A stretch of 64,000 nucleotides of DNA. Source: Hyphomicrobiales bacterium. GTDB taxonomy: Bacteria > Pseudomonadota > Alphaproteobacteria > Rhizobiales > Methyloligellaceae. The translations under genes and the position numbers were made by a program. Below the pieces are notes generated by a model. The model was not told the origin of the DNA. It did not search any database and saw only the letters and a list, made by a program, of their open reading frames with translations. Location: assembly GCA_021775525.1 (NCBI GenBank), contig JAJFHQ010000064.1, forward strand, positions 1-64,000, written 5' to 3'. This document shows, one piece after another, positions 9,175-18,089 of this stretch (positions are counted from its first letter, which is position 1; each line of letters opens with the position of its first letter).

Positions 9175-10533
9175 ATGGTTCTGGACAGAAGACAGATGAT
9201 GATTGGCAGTGCCGGGCTTGGTGCAGGTCTTGCCACGGCAGCGGGTCCACGCGGGGCACTGGCCCAGGGAGGAGATGCTGGAGCCGGCACGCTCTCGGTC
9301 ACTGATTTTGGCGTGCGGCCAAATGTGAGAGTCGATCAGACCAAAGCACTCCAGTCGGCGATCGACATGGCTGCAAAAAACGGTGCCGTCCTGAATATTC
9401 CTGGGGGCGTGTACCGCACCGGAATGCTAACCCTGAAATCAAACTCAATTCTCTCGGGCGTGCCGGGCCAAAGTCTTCTGAAATTTCTCGGGGAAGACAA
9501 TTTCCTGATCGCCAAATCAGCACAAAATATCCACCTGTCAGGATTGGTGCTCGAGGGAAAAATCGCCAATAGTGGCAACGAATACAACAGCGCGTTGCTG
9601 AGCGCGGACAGGATTGATGGCTTAATTATAACCCGCTGCAAGATCTCAGGCGGCATTGCGAATGGCATCTCGCTGAATAAATGTTCAGGACACATCACCG
9701 ATAACGAGATCATAAAGGCATATCAGACAGGGTTGTTCTGCAACGATTCTCATGGCCTCGATATCAGCCACAACCATGTGCACGATTGCGGGAATAACGG
9801 TATTCAGGTCTGGCGCTCCTCACCCGGCGAAGACGGGACCATTGTCGCCCATAACCGCATTGCCGGCATCCGTTCCGAGGCAGGCGGATCAGGTGAAAAT
9901 GGTAATGGAATCAACATATTCAGAGCCAATAGCGTACAAGTTACCGGAAACCGGATAACCGATTGCGCTTTTTCTGCCATCCGGGGCAACGCCGCATCCA
10001 ACTTCCAGGTCATCGGCAATTCCTGCGCCCGGATTGGCGAGGTGGCGATCTACGCTGAGTTCGGCTTTGAGGGCGTGGTGATCAGCAATAATCTGGTCGA
10101 CAAGGCCGCCATGGGCATATCTGTCACCAATTTTAACGAGGGCGGCCGCATGGCAGTCGTGCAGGGAAATTTGGTTCGCAACCTCTTCCTTCGTGCGGGT
10201 GATCGCGGCATCGGGATCGCGGTCGAAGCAGATGCCATGGTGTCGGGAAATGTGATCGAGGGCGCGCCACGGGCAGGCATACAGATTGGATGGGGCAGGC
10301 ATCTTCGCGATGTCAGCGCCACGGGCAATCTCATTCGAGAAGCTGGCATAGGCATAGGCATCTCGGCTGCACCAGAAGCGGGCTATGCCTTTATCACCAA
10401 TAACATGATCTCGAAGACCAAGGAGGGCGGCATCCGGGCCATGGACCATAACAAACCGCTGGGGCCGGACCTGGCCAAATCAAGTTCCGAGTCTTACCGG
10501 AACATCGCCGTGTTCGGAAACGTCTCGCTCTAA
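9175..10533 (+). CDS. Tat-exported right-handed beta-helix repeat protein (TIGR03808-like)
   Basis: 452 residues. The N-terminus MVLDRRQMMIGSAGLGAG is a twin-arginine signal (Arg5-Arg6) with cleavage likely after ALAQ near residue 31. The mature part opens with an FGVRPNVRVDQTKALQSAID segment typical of pectate-lyase-3-like beta-helices. It continues with many short repeats centred on N-x-I/V-x-x-N turns (for example SHNHVHDCGNNGIQVW, GNGINIFRANSVQVTGNRI), so a long parallel beta-helix is expected. It resembles the TIGR03808 family of Tat-translocated repeat proteins, whose role is unknown; a polysaccharide-acting surface protein is a guess. Its stop codon overlaps the asparaginase stop by 3 nt in convergent orientation. 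Confidence 0.85.
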   Translation: MVLDRRQMMIGSAGLGAGLATAAGPRGALAQGGDAGAGTLSVTDFGVRPNVRVDQTKALQSAIDMAAKNGAVLNIPGGVYRTGMLTLKSNSILSGVPGQSLLKFLGEDNFLIAKSAQNIHLSGLVLEGKIANSGNEYNSALLSADRIDGLIITRCKISGGIANGISLNKCSGHITDNEIIKAYQTGLFCNDSHGLDISHNHVHDCGNNGIQVWRSSPGEDGTIVAHNRIAGIRSEAGGSGENGNGINIFRANSVQVTGNRITDCAFSAIRGNAASNFQVIGNSCARIGEVAIYAEFGFEGVVISNNLVDKAAMGISVTNFNEGGRMAVVQGNLVRNLFLRAGDRGIGIAVEADAMVSGNVIEGAPRAGIQIGWGRHLRDVSATGNLIREAGIGIGISAAPEAGYAFITNNMISKTKEGGIRAMDHNKPLGPDLAKSSSESYRNIAVFGNVSL

Positions 10534-11549
10534 GAACGCAAGCAGGCAATGGTCTCGTTGAGCGCTTCAGATGGCGTGATTTCGCCGACATTGGTCCCAC
10601 GCCAGTTGGTGAGCGTCATGTCGTAGATTTCATCGGCATTTTTTATTTCACCTGGGAAAAGTGCCGCGATCACGTGAGCGGCAGCAGCTTCAGCACCGCG
10701 CTTCATCCCATCGTCAATCTTCAGCGCCATGCCGAGACCCTGCTCCGGGAATGCCGCGCAGTAGACCCCTTCAGCACCACCTTTGACAAATGCAGGCGCG
10801 CCGAGCCGGCGCATGACTCCCGAACCGAAACGCCCTGTCCCTTCGACCATCTGCGGCTCGCAGGTGCAAGCATGCATCAGGCGCTTGGCCGCTTTCTCAC
10901 GCTCGGGCGAAAGACCCGTGAGCGAAGCAAGCCGTGCAAACGCTCGTGCCAGCCCCTTGAGCGGCATGGCCCAGGTTGGCAGGGAACATCCGTCAATGGC
11001 GCACATCTGTGGCGATGCCGCCTCGCCCGTCATTTCCTCTATGGTCTGGCGAACGCGCTGTTGTACCGGATGATCTACGCTCTCATAGTGCTCGGCACTC
11101 GCTTCAAGATGGGTGGCAAGGGCCAGCATTCCGGCATGTTTTCCCGAGCAATTGTTATGAAGCGGGGTAGGCAATTGCCCTTGGGCTGCCAATGAGCGGG
11201 CGGCATCTTCCCTTGCCGGCCATTGAGCGCCGCATGCCAGAGCATCCACTGAAAGACCTGACCTGGCCAGCATGGCCTTCGCAGTTTCAACATGGAATTC
11301 TTCACCATTGTGAGAGGCACAGGCCAGCGCCAGTTCCTTGTCGCTCATCCCGGCGGCATCCGCCGCACCACTTTCCACCAGAGGGAGCGCCTGCAAAACC
11401 TTGATTGCGGAACGTGGATAGATTGGTCGCTCGATATCACCCAGCGCAACGACCGGAGCACCCTCCGCGCGGACAATGCAAACCGCGCCCCGGTGAAAAC
11501 TCTCCACCAGGTTTCCGCGAGTCAGGTTGATAAGGACCGGATTAGGCAT
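10530..11549 (-). CDS. Asparaginase, Rhizobium etli type II family (PF06089)
   Basis: 339 residues. This family is unrelated to E. coli AnsA/AnsB and uses a serine-lysine arrangement with nearby cysteines. All expected residues are seen: Ser47 and Lys50 (RSAIK), Cys134 and Lys137 (NNCSGKHAG) and Cys188 (DGCSLP), one residue short of the numbering I recall for the R. etli enzyme. It hydrolyses L-asparagine to aspartate and ammonia and has no signal peptide, so it is cytoplasmic. It begins 42 nt after the HlyD stop and on the same strand, so it is probably read through from the secretion operon, an unexpected pairing. Convergent to the beta-helix gene. Confidence 0.93.
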   Translation of the reverse strand: MPNPVLINLTRGNLVESFHRGAVCIVRAEGAPVVALGDIERPIYPRSAIKVLQALPLVESGAADAAGMSDKELALACASHNGEEFHVETAKAMLARSGLSVDALACGAQWPAREDAARSLAAQGQLPTPLHNNCSGKHAGMLALATHLEASAEHYESVDHPVQQRVRQTIEEMTGEAASPQMCAIDGCSLPTWAMPLKGLARAFARLASLTGLSPEREKAAKRLMHACTCEPQMVEGTGRFGSGVMRRLGAPAFVKGGAEGVYCAAFPEQGLGMALKIDDGMKRGAEAAAAHVIAALFPGEIKNADEIYDMTLTNWRGTNVGEITPSEALNETIACLRS

Positions 11550-11591
11550 GTCTTTGTTTTTAATCTCACGAATGAGCGCCCAGGGCTTGAT

Positions 11592-12959
11592 CTATCGCTC
11601 GCGCAGAGCTTCCTGCTGCGCCTTGATAATTGGTTTTAACAGGTAGTTGAGAATAGTTTTCTTGCCGGTCACGATATCGACCTGCCCCACCATTCCAGGG
11701 ATGATCGGCAAAGACTTGTCCCCCTTTTTCAAGGCGGATTCTTTCGTCTTTATGGTCGCCAGGTAATATCTTTCATTTGTGTTGGGGTCGCGCGTGCTGT
11801 CGGGGGAGATATTTTCCACCTCGCCATCTAGCCCGCCATAGATCGTGAAATCATAAGCCGAGATTTTCACCAGCGCTTTCTGTCCGGGTGAAATGAAGGC
11901 AATGTCTTTCGGTTGGATACGTACATCCACCTGCAACGCATCTTCCATCGGCGTGATTTCTGCCAATGGCTCGCTCGCCCTCACGACCCCGCCGACAGTG
12001 TTCACATGCAGCTTGTTGATGATACCGTCCACGGAGGAACGTATATCGGTGCGCACGACCCTGTCGCTCGCCCCCTTCATGGATTGCTCAACGACTGACA
12101 GTTCAGAGAGCTTGGCGTTCAGCTCCGTTTGGGCGCCCTGTCGGAAGGAGAGCTTCTGCTCATCAATCAGCCTCTCAGCTTCGCGTATTGAGGCTTCCAC
12201 GCGGGGCAGCGACTGTTTGGTCGTCGCCAACTGGCCCTCGAGGTCAGAGATTTCACGTTCAAGCTTGAGAACGTCGGTCTTGGAGACAATGCCGCGCTCC
12301 GCAAGTGGCTTCTTGATATCGAATTCACGCATGGCGATGTCGAGCCCGTTTTGAAAGCGCTTTCTGTTTTCCTTGAGCTCGGCCAGTTCCTGCTTGCGCT
12401 GTTCGAGCCGCTCCTGGAGCAGGCTGATCTGGTTTGCCAGGCTGGACTTGCGGATATTGAAGAGTGTTATCTCGTTTTTCACTACACTCGGCACCAGTTT
12501 GTGCAACTCCTCCCCGAAATCGACTTCCTTGGTATCTGGATTGTCGGATTCAGTTCGCAGGCGCTTCACCTGGACGCTTAGCGAACGCCGCTTGGCCTCG
12601 ATCTCACCAAGGTCTGAGGAAAAACCGGTGTCATCAATGCGCAGTAACAGTTGGTCCTTTTTAACAGGATCGCCTTCGCGGACCATGATCTCCTTGACAA
12701 TGCCCCCTTCCAGGCTTTGCACCACCTGGGTTTTAGAGGACGGGACTACTTGTCCCTCACCGCGGGTAACTTCGTCAATTTCTGCTAAGTATGCCCACGC
12801 GAAAAACGCGAAAAACAGTGCCGCACAGGTTGCCAGGAATATGGAGGATGTGCCCGCCGGCGCGTCGCGCAACGCAGCTTCGGCATCCTTGACAAAATTC
12901 AAGTCTTCGCGCTCACGCGCCGATGTGGCCCATTGGCTGGAGCTTGGGTCCGAGGCCAT
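11592..12959 (-). CDS. HlyD-family type I secretion membrane fusion protein
   Basis: 455 residues from the ATG at 12959, chosen because AAGGCGG lies 9 nt upstream; an ATG three codons earlier (12968) abuts that site. One membrane anchor near residues 40-60 (IFLATCAALFFAFFAWAYL) is followed by the periplasmic lipoyl-like half GEGQVVPSSKTQVVQSLEGG, a long coiled coil (about 90-280) and a C-terminal beta-barrel. The closing GMVGQVDIVTGKKTILNYLLKP is typical of HlyD/PrtE/LapC adaptors. It bridges the inner-membrane ABC transporter and TolC in type I secretion. The gene lies 21 nt after the small exported protein and belongs to the same minus-strand operon. Confidence 0.96.
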   Translation of the reverse strand: MASDPSSSQWATSAREREDLNFVKDAEAALRDAPAGTSSIFLATCAALFFAFFAWAYLAEIDEVTRGEGQVVPSSKTQVVQSLEGGIVKEIMVREGDPVKKDQLLLRIDDTGFSSDLGEIEAKRRSLSVQVKRLRTESDNPDTKEVDFGEELHKLVPSVVKNEITLFNIRKSSLANQISLLQERLEQRKQELAELKENRKRFQNGLDIAMREFDIKKPLAERGIVSKTDVLKLEREISDLEGQLATTKQSLPRVEASIREAERLIDEQKLSFRQGAQTELNAKLSELSVVEQSMKGASDRVVRTDIRSSVDGIINKLHVNTVGGVVRASEPLAEITPMEDALQVDVRIQPKDIAFISPGQKALVKISAYDFTIYGGLDGEVENISPDSTRDPNTNERYYLATIKTKESALKKGDKSLPIIPGMVGQVDIVTGKKTILNYLLKPIIKAQQEALRER

Positions 12960-12980
12960 ACGTGTCATCCGCCTTGTGAG

Positions 12981-13364
12981 TTAGTGCCCGAGATACTGCG
13001 TCATGCGCTGGTAAAAGCACTCGCATTTCTGCAGCATGACGTAGTCAGGCCGTTTGCGCCATTTCCACGCTTTACGGAGAGAACCGAAAACCTTGGCACA
13101 ACTGATCTTGGCCTCGTTGGCCCATAGGAACAGCGGAGAAACGGAGTGAATTGCCTGATTGGATTTGGACACTTCAGCTGCATGTTCAAAGCGGTCATGC
13201 ACTTCGCGACGCAGCAACGAAATGCTGTGAGTGTCACTCAGTTCATAAGCATCTTCCGCAAGATGGCAATAGGATTGCGGCGCGCCAAAATCGGCCGCCA
13301 TGAGTTGAGAGCTGACAAACAGACCCGCCGCCAGAACGCAGCTTGGAATCACTCTCACCCTCAT
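12981..13364 (-). CDS. Small exported cysteine-containing protein inside the secretion operon
   Basis: 127 residues from the ATG at 13364, which has GGAGA about 7 nt upstream; the frame is open ten codons further. A clear signal peptide (MRVRVIPSCVLAAGLFVSS, cleavage near MAA-DF) leads a mature domain of about 100 residues that is mostly helical and rich in basic and aromatic residues. It has four cysteines: SYCHLAEDA, ISCAKVF and the pair QKCECF. I do not recognise the family. Being placed between the ABC transporter and HlyD genes, it may assist assembly or be a periplasmic part of the secretion system; that is inference from position only. It is too short to be a LapG-type protease. Confidence 0.75.
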   Translation of the reverse strand: MRVRVIPSCVLAAGLFVSSQLMAADFGAPQSYCHLAEDAYELSDTHSISLLRREVHDRFEHAAEVSKSNQAIHSVSPLFLWANEAKISCAKVFGSLRKAWKWRKRPDYVMLQKCECFYQRMTQYLGH

Positions 13365-13447
13365 ACCGATTCTCCATCCAGTCTCGCCATTCAACCGGCT
13401 GACGCTTGAAATGTCCCACTCACGCGCGCGCGATGCAAGCCTTTGTC

Positions 13448-15757
13448 CTAGTCCTTGTTTCCATCATCGCTCGAGGATTGCTTCGTGGAGCGTTTCTTTC
13501 CCGCTTTGGATGATGATCCTCCGGACCACTCACTATCTTTGCCCTTTTTTAGAGATGCTGGAATTTGAGAATCTGCCTGGGTTCGAAGTGCCTTCAGAAC
13601 AATATCGCGCGGCCCATCGGCGGCGATGCGGCCATTCTCAATAACGATCAAGCGGGAAACCAGCGCCAGCATGGATGTGCGGTGGGTCGTCACGATGAGC
13701 GTCTGGTCGGGACGAAACGCTGTGCGCAACCGTTCCAGGAGCGCCAGCTCAGAAGCCGGGTCCATCGAACCGGAGGGTTCATCCAGGAATACGATCATTG
13801 AATCCGAAAGAAAAGCCCGTGCAAGTGCAATGGTCTGGCGCTGGCCACTTGAGAGCAGCCGCCCGGATTCACCGACCGGCATGTTGAAGCCCTGGGGATG
13901 CAGCTTTACGAATTGGGATACACCGGCGAGATCGGCCGCCCGGATGACGAGATCGTCGGATACGTGCGGTGAGCCAAGCGCAATATTGTCACGAACAGAA
14001 CCGTGGAACAGGGAGGAATCCTGCGATACGAAAGACACCATACGGCGCACGTCATCGGGGTGACATTGCCTGATTTCAACGTCATCCAGCAGCAGCGAGC
14101 CTTCAGTAGGGAGATAAAGCCGCGAGATCAGCCTCCCCAACGTCGTTTTCCCGGAACCTATGCGGCCAATGATGCCAATGCGCTCACCCGGTTTGATCTT
14201 GAGCGTGACGTTGTTGAGTGCCGGGGCTTCTGATCCCGGATAGGTGAAAGATACTTTGTCGAACGTGATCGAACCCACACCCATTTCGCGGTTCATATGC
14301 CGCTTCTGACCCTCGTCCTCGCCCGGCACAGACATGATCCGGTCCAGTGTTCGCAGGGAACTGAGCGCCTGCTGAGAACGCCCCAACGTGGCTGCGATCT
14401 GACCCAGGGGCGCTACGGCCCTTCCTGCCAGAATAACCGCGGCGATGATGGCTCCCGGGGACACCTCGCCCAGATCGAACAGGTAGACGCCAATGATGAC
14501 AACGCCCACCGTGACCAGTTGCTGGACTAAGGCTGTGAAATTGGTGCCCAGGCTTGAAATTGAGCGAAGCTTCTCAGCCGTTTTCGCATTGCGCCCGACA
14601 AACTGCTCCCATTGATCCTGGAACTGACTTTCGGCCCGTGATGATTTAATGGTTTCAAGCCCCATCAGGGCCTCGATAAGGAGCGAATGACGGTGCGAGG
14701 CCTCCGCCTGGGCATCCTGGACGATCCGGTGCAGAGGATATTGCAGCATCAAGCCGGCGATCAAAACCAGTAAAACCGCCATTGTGGGCGCCAGTGCTAC
14801 GACACCGGCAATCTGGTAAATGATGAAAATGAACAGCCAGATAAAAAAGAAGTCGGTAAGTGTGACGACCGTATTGGAGGTGAAAAACTCGCGGACGATC
14901 TCGAAATCGCGGAGTTGATTTGCAAACTCTCCGGTTTTCATCGGTCGCTTGCCCAGGTCAAGATTCAGCACCTGGGCGAACAGCCGGCTTGCCAGCAACA
15001 CATCCGCCCGGCGCCCGGCATTGCCAATCAGATGATTGCGCAGTGTCTTGAGGATGAAATCAAAACTGATGGCCAGAATGACGCCAATCGCCAGCACCCA
15101 CAATGTGGGTATCGCTTTGTTTGGCAGCACGCGGTCGTAAACGTTCATGATGAAAAGCGGAGTGGCCAGCGCCAGTATGTTGATCAGCGCGGCGGCAACC
15201 AGCACCTGGACATAGGTCGGCCACAGCGGGGTTACTGCATTCCAGAACCAGTCCTTGGCGGAATAGGTTTGTTCGTCATCCCCCCGCAAACCGAACTCAT
15301 ATTCGGGTTTGACCAGGATTGCATAGCCTGAATAGCTCTGTGCAAGCTCCGGGGTGTCGACTTCGACCACGCCGCTGCCGGTTTCAGGCACAACCACCTG
15401 TGCACTCCCGTCACCAAGCTCCTGAGTGAGAACAACCGCTTCATTGTCATCGAGCAGGAGGACCGCGGGCAGCAGAAGCGAAGACAGTTGTTCAACGGGG
15501 CGGCGGACAATGCGTGCGCTCAGGCCGGCACGGGCAGCCGCACGGGAAAATAGCCGTGGTGTCAGCCTGCCCTCGACAAGTGGCAGGCCAGATACCAAGG
15601 TGCCCGGCTGGACCGAGCGGTTATGATAGGAACAGACAAACTCCAGGCAACCCAGAAGCCCATCTGAGAAGATGTGCTCCACGGCAAGTTCAGGCGCGGC
15701 CTTACCGCTGGCCGGACTTTTTTCAGAGGATGCTCCGTCTTGGTCTGAATCCGCCAT
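13448..15757 (-). CDS. Type I secretion ABC transporter with degenerate C39-like domain (LssB/LapB type)
   Basis: 769 residues from the ATG at 15757 (a GTG three codons upstream is less likely). Domains in order: a C39-peptidase-like domain (about 25-145; LPLVEGRLTPRLFSRAAARA), with no evident peptidase triad, as in LssB/LapB/HlyB; a six-helix exporter membrane domain (about 165-460); and a nucleotide-binding domain with GRIGSGKTT (Lys537), signature LLSSGQRQ (one change from LSGGQ) and Walker B MIVFLDEPSGSMD. A Lys/Ser-rich tail of about 45 residues follows. It powers one-step export of large RTX-type proteins with HlyD and TolC. Upstream is tolC (91 nt), downstream the small exported protein. 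Confidence 0.95.
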   Translation of the reverse strand: MADSDQDGASSEKSPASGKAAPELAVEHIFSDGLLGCLEFVCSYHNRSVQPGTLVSGLPLVEGRLTPRLFSRAAARAGLSARIVRRPVEQLSSLLLPAVLLLDDNEAVVLTQELGDGSAQVVVPETGSGVVEVDTPELAQSYSGYAILVKPEYEFGLRGDDEQTYSAKDWFWNAVTPLWPTYVQVLVAAALINILALATPLFIMNVYDRVLPNKAIPTLWVLAIGVILAISFDFILKTLRNHLIGNAGRRADVLLASRLFAQVLNLDLGKRPMKTGEFANQLRDFEIVREFFTSNTVVTLTDFFFIWLFIFIIYQIAGVVALAPTMAVLLVLIAGLMLQYPLHRIVQDAQAEASHRHSLLIEALMGLETIKSSRAESQFQDQWEQFVGRNAKTAEKLRSISSLGTNFTALVQQLVTVGVVIIGVYLFDLGEVSPGAIIAAVILAGRAVAPLGQIAATLGRSQQALSSLRTLDRIMSVPGEDEGQKRHMNREMGVGSITFDKVSFTYPGSEAPALNNVTLKIKPGERIGIIGRIGSGKTTLGRLISRLYLPTEGSLLLDDVEIRQCHPDDVRRMVSFVSQDSSLFHGSVRDNIALGSPHVSDDLVIRAADLAGVSQFVKLHPQGFNMPVGESGRLLSSGQRQTIALARAFLSDSMIVFLDEPSGSMDPASELALLERLRTAFRPDQTLIVTTHRTSMLALVSRLIVIENGRIAADGPRDIVLKALRTQADSQIPASLKKGKDSEWSGGSSSKAGKKRSTKQSSSDDGNKD

Positions 15758-15848
15758 CTCACACACCGAACGTGAAAGTGCCTGCTACACCATTTCCCTC
15801 AATGCAGCGCTCGGCTGACATCTCAACTCATGGTGCAAACAGATTAGC

Positions 15849-17303
15849 CTATTGCATATTCCTGTGGAACCGGCGGTGGCCGGGTTTGCGGCGCCGACGA
15901 GTCTCGCCATCAGGCGTCTCGGGAACGCGGTGTTCTGCACGCGCATAACCCTCCGACTGTTCCGGCGCTTCAATATTCATCATATTCAGCAGCATCCCGA
16001 TGCTGGCCAGGATTCTGTATTCCGTGAACAGGAGGTCACTTGAGGTCGTTTCGACAATCGCCTGAGTATTGAAACGAGTGTTCTGGGTATCCAGTAAATC
16101 CAGCAGGGACCGGTCACCGACCTTGAACTGTTCAGAGTAGGAGTCCACCAGCCGCTCCACACTCGCTAGCTGATCCCTGTACCTTTTCAAAAGCCGGCGC
16201 TGCTGGAGCCTGCGATCCCATGACAGGCGTACCGCTTCTTCGACTTCACGATGTGCCCTGTGAAGCCCGAAACGCTCTTCGTCGACGCGGCGTAAACGCT
16301 TCTGCTTGTTGGCGCTGTCGATGCCGCCCCTGAACAGGTTCCAGCGCAGGATCAGCTCCGCCTTCAATTCCTCTTCGCGTCCCCGGACCCCATCAAGCTC
16401 ATGGCCATTACGTCCCTTCAACTCGAGATCGAGCTTGGGTAGAAACTCGCTGCGCGCCTGCCTCGCTCTCGCATCAGCTGCATCCAGATCAGATTTCGCA
16501 ACCTTGATACGGGGATTGTTGGTGCGTGCGGCAGCAATGGCGTCGTTCAACGTTGGCGGCAATGCGGTGGATGCCCTTGGTGGCGCCTGGAAGTGATCCA
16601 GTGGCAGGCCAACCAGCTTGTAAAACCTGATTCGAGCAGCATTGAGATCCTCTTTTGTCTCGATCATCCGGGCTTCGGCGGCGAACATGCGCTCCTCTAC
16701 CTGCTGACGGTCAGCAATTGAAACGGAGCCGCTATCCTCGCCTACTTTCAAATCGGCGAGGACTCGATTGTGATAGTTCAGATTGTCCTGCGAAAAAGCG
16801 ACAATTTTGATCAACCTGCCAGCTTCGAGATACTGCCGCACGACATTGATGGCAAGCAACTCGGAACGCTCATAGACGCGGTGTGACGCGCTATCTACAC
16901 GCGAGGCTTGACGATGACGCTCACCGCGCCGGTTAAAACCATCAAAAAGTCTTTGGGTGACGATTGCGCTGAATTCCCTGCGATCCAGCACATCGTTATC
17001 CGTACCCGAGGTGCGCGTGCTCGGGCTGTCGGTGTTCTGCGCACCATAGCGACTCTCAATATCGAGTTTGGGCAGATAGGCGCCGCGCGCCTGCTTGAGC
17101 TCAAATTCAAGAGCTTCGCGATTTGCGATCGCCTCGCCGACTTCAGGATTCGCTTCCAACGCCACCTTAATGGCTGTTTTGAGAGAGATCGCATGGACTG
17201 GAGTTGCACCCAACGCAACGGCGACAAGCACCGCAATAAGCGTGTATCGCACATGGCACGACACAGACCCCCTCAAAGTCCCGAGGTTGCGTGAAAGACT
17301 CAA
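15849..17303 (-). CDS. TolC-family outer-membrane efflux/secretion channel
   Basis: 484 residues with a signal peptide (RYTLIAVLVAVALGATPVHA) and the usual TolC-type duplication: ISLKTAIKVALEANPEV at the mature N-terminus and LPPTLNDAIAAARTNNPRI at the start of the second repeat, each followed by long helices. A Gln/Arg/Glu-rich tail follows the second repeat. It forms the trimeric outer-membrane exit duct for the type I system encoded immediately downstream. There is no ATG near the start: the first candidate is TTG at 17303, and a GTG at 17264 preceded by AGGGG would also give a good signal peptide. It is the first gene of the minus-strand operon. Confidence 0.93.
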   Translation of the reverse strand: MSLSRNLGTLRGSVSCHVRYTLIAVLVAVALGATPVHAISLKTAIKVALEANPEVGEAIANREALEFELKQARGAYLPKLDIESRYGAQNTDSPSTRTSGTDNDVLDRREFSAIVTQRLFDGFNRRGERHRQASRVDSASHRVYERSELLAINVVRQYLEAGRLIKIVAFSQDNLNYHNRVLADLKVGEDSGSVSIADRQQVEERMFAAEARMIETKEDLNAARIRFYKLVGLPLDHFQAPPRASTALPPTLNDAIAAARTNNPRIKVAKSDLDAADARARQARSEFLPKLDLELKGRNGHELDGVRGREEELKAELILRWNLFRGGIDSANKQKRLRRVDEERFGLHRAHREVEEAVRLSWDRRLQQRRLLKRYRDQLASVERLVDSYSEQFKVGDRSLLDLLDTQNTRFNTQAIVETTSSDLLFTEYRILASIGMLLNMMNIEAPEQSEGYARAEHRVPETPDGETRRRRKPGHRRFHRNMQ

Positions 17304-17633
17304 ACTACGTTCCTCAATCCACCACCGGCAATGACCGTAAACGGTCCAGCCAATAGCTTTACCAACACACCCTCGCGCAAATTCTCAATTGTTGCTGCGT
17401 GTTGATCGCACCCGAAGAGGATTACCCTAAGCGTTCCAAACCCCACGCCCGCAGCCCAGAAAAACCGCGCGCCCACAAAACAACTAGCATTTTCAACACT
17501 TGGTTTCAAAGGTCATCACGATTTCGTATCGTGATTCATGGCCTTGCGTGACAGATGTGCCACGCCTTAAGGGAGGCCTTCCCGGGGTCTTCAATTGCGC
17601 GAATGGGTATCAAGAAAGCTCAGAAGCAGGAAT
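17304..17633. promoter_or_regulatory. Gene-free leader region upstream of the type I secretion operon
   Basis: This 330-bp stretch separates tolC from tRNA-Gln, both on the minus strand. No convincing gene is seen. It should hold the promoter of the secretion operon and the end of the tRNA transcript. The only sharp structure is a perfect inverted repeat at 17515-17535, listed separately. The short frames in it lack ribosome sites and recognisable sequence. Confidence 0.4.
17515..17535. promoter_or_regulatory. Perfect inverted repeat, possible operator
   Basis: Arms ATCACGAT and ATCGTGAT are perfect reverse complements separated by 5 nt (TTCGT). The repeat lies 212 bp upstream of the tolC start and about 100 bp past the 3' end of tRNA-Gln. 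With no T-run on either strand it does not look like an intrinsic terminator, so a dimeric regulator site is the likelier reading. The cognate regulator is unknown. Confidence 0.4.
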
Positions 17634-17708
17634 TGGCTGGGGCGGCAGGGATCGAACCTGCGAATCACGGGATCAAAACCCGTTGCCTTACCACTTGGCT
17701 ACGCCCCA
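17634..17708 (-). tRNA. tRNA-Gln (anticodon TTG)
   Basis: Read on the minus strand it begins TGGGGCGTAGCCAAGTGG and ends with an encoded CCA. The acceptor stem TGGGGCG pairs with CGCCCCA. The anticodon arm is ACGGG-TTTTGAT-CCCGT, so the anticodon is TTG for glutamine. The T arm GCAGG-TTCGATC-CCTGC is intact. All four arms are present and the length is standard. Confidence 0.96.
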
Positions 17709-17870
17709 ATTAATACGAAGTCTTATCGTCACTATCCGCGACCGCCTAGCTTGCAGTCACGAGCCGCAACTGGCGGCTCCTTATAAGAAAAGGACGGGAC
17801 GACGACAACCGTATCCTTCACACTCAATTGAATTCTGTGCACGCCCGCCATTTCAGGACACCCCTAACTC

Positions 17871-18014
17871 ATGCTATCTATGGACGACAATCCAATTCTC
17901 ACCATCAGGGTGGACGCGAAAATGTGGCTGTTCGACGGAACTGACCGAAGGCTCATCGTAGGCGCATTCCTGCTTGCGTGGTATGTCGCGTATAAATCAC
18001 TTGGCCTGTTTTAG
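17871..18014 (+). CDS. Possible 47-residue single-pass membrane protein
   Basis: A short open frame between the two tRNA genes. It starts MLSMDDNPILTIRV, has a charged middle (DGTDRR) and ends in one hydrophobic span, LIVGAFLLAWYVAY, with a short KSLGLF tail. Third codon positions are biased to G/C (roughly two thirds), as in neighbouring genes. Upstream AGGACA at about 10 nt is only a fair ribosome site. No family is recognised. The remaining sequence of this inter-tRNA gap (17709-17870 and 18015-18089) shows nothing else. Confidence 0.4.
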   Translation: MLSMDDNPILTIRVDAKMWLFDGTDRRLIVGAFLLAWYVAYKSLGLF

Positions 18015-18089
18015 GCGCACATCTCACCCTGCTTGCGAGGCCATTGGCGCGGCGCTATAACTCGCGTGGCCCCGCGGGCCAAAGCATGG

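Noticed and set aside
9889-10449. 186-codon open frame on the minus strand
   Set aside because: Antisense to the beta-helix protein; no start context or similarity.
12981-13364. LapG-like periplasmic protease
   Set aside because: Too short, and no Cys-His-Asp order typical of LapG is seen.
13448-15757. Active C39 (bacteriocin-processing) peptidase in the ABC transporter
   Set aside because: The N-terminal domain has the fold but no evident Cys-His-Asp triad; it matches the non-proteolytic C39-like domain of LssB/LapB exporters.
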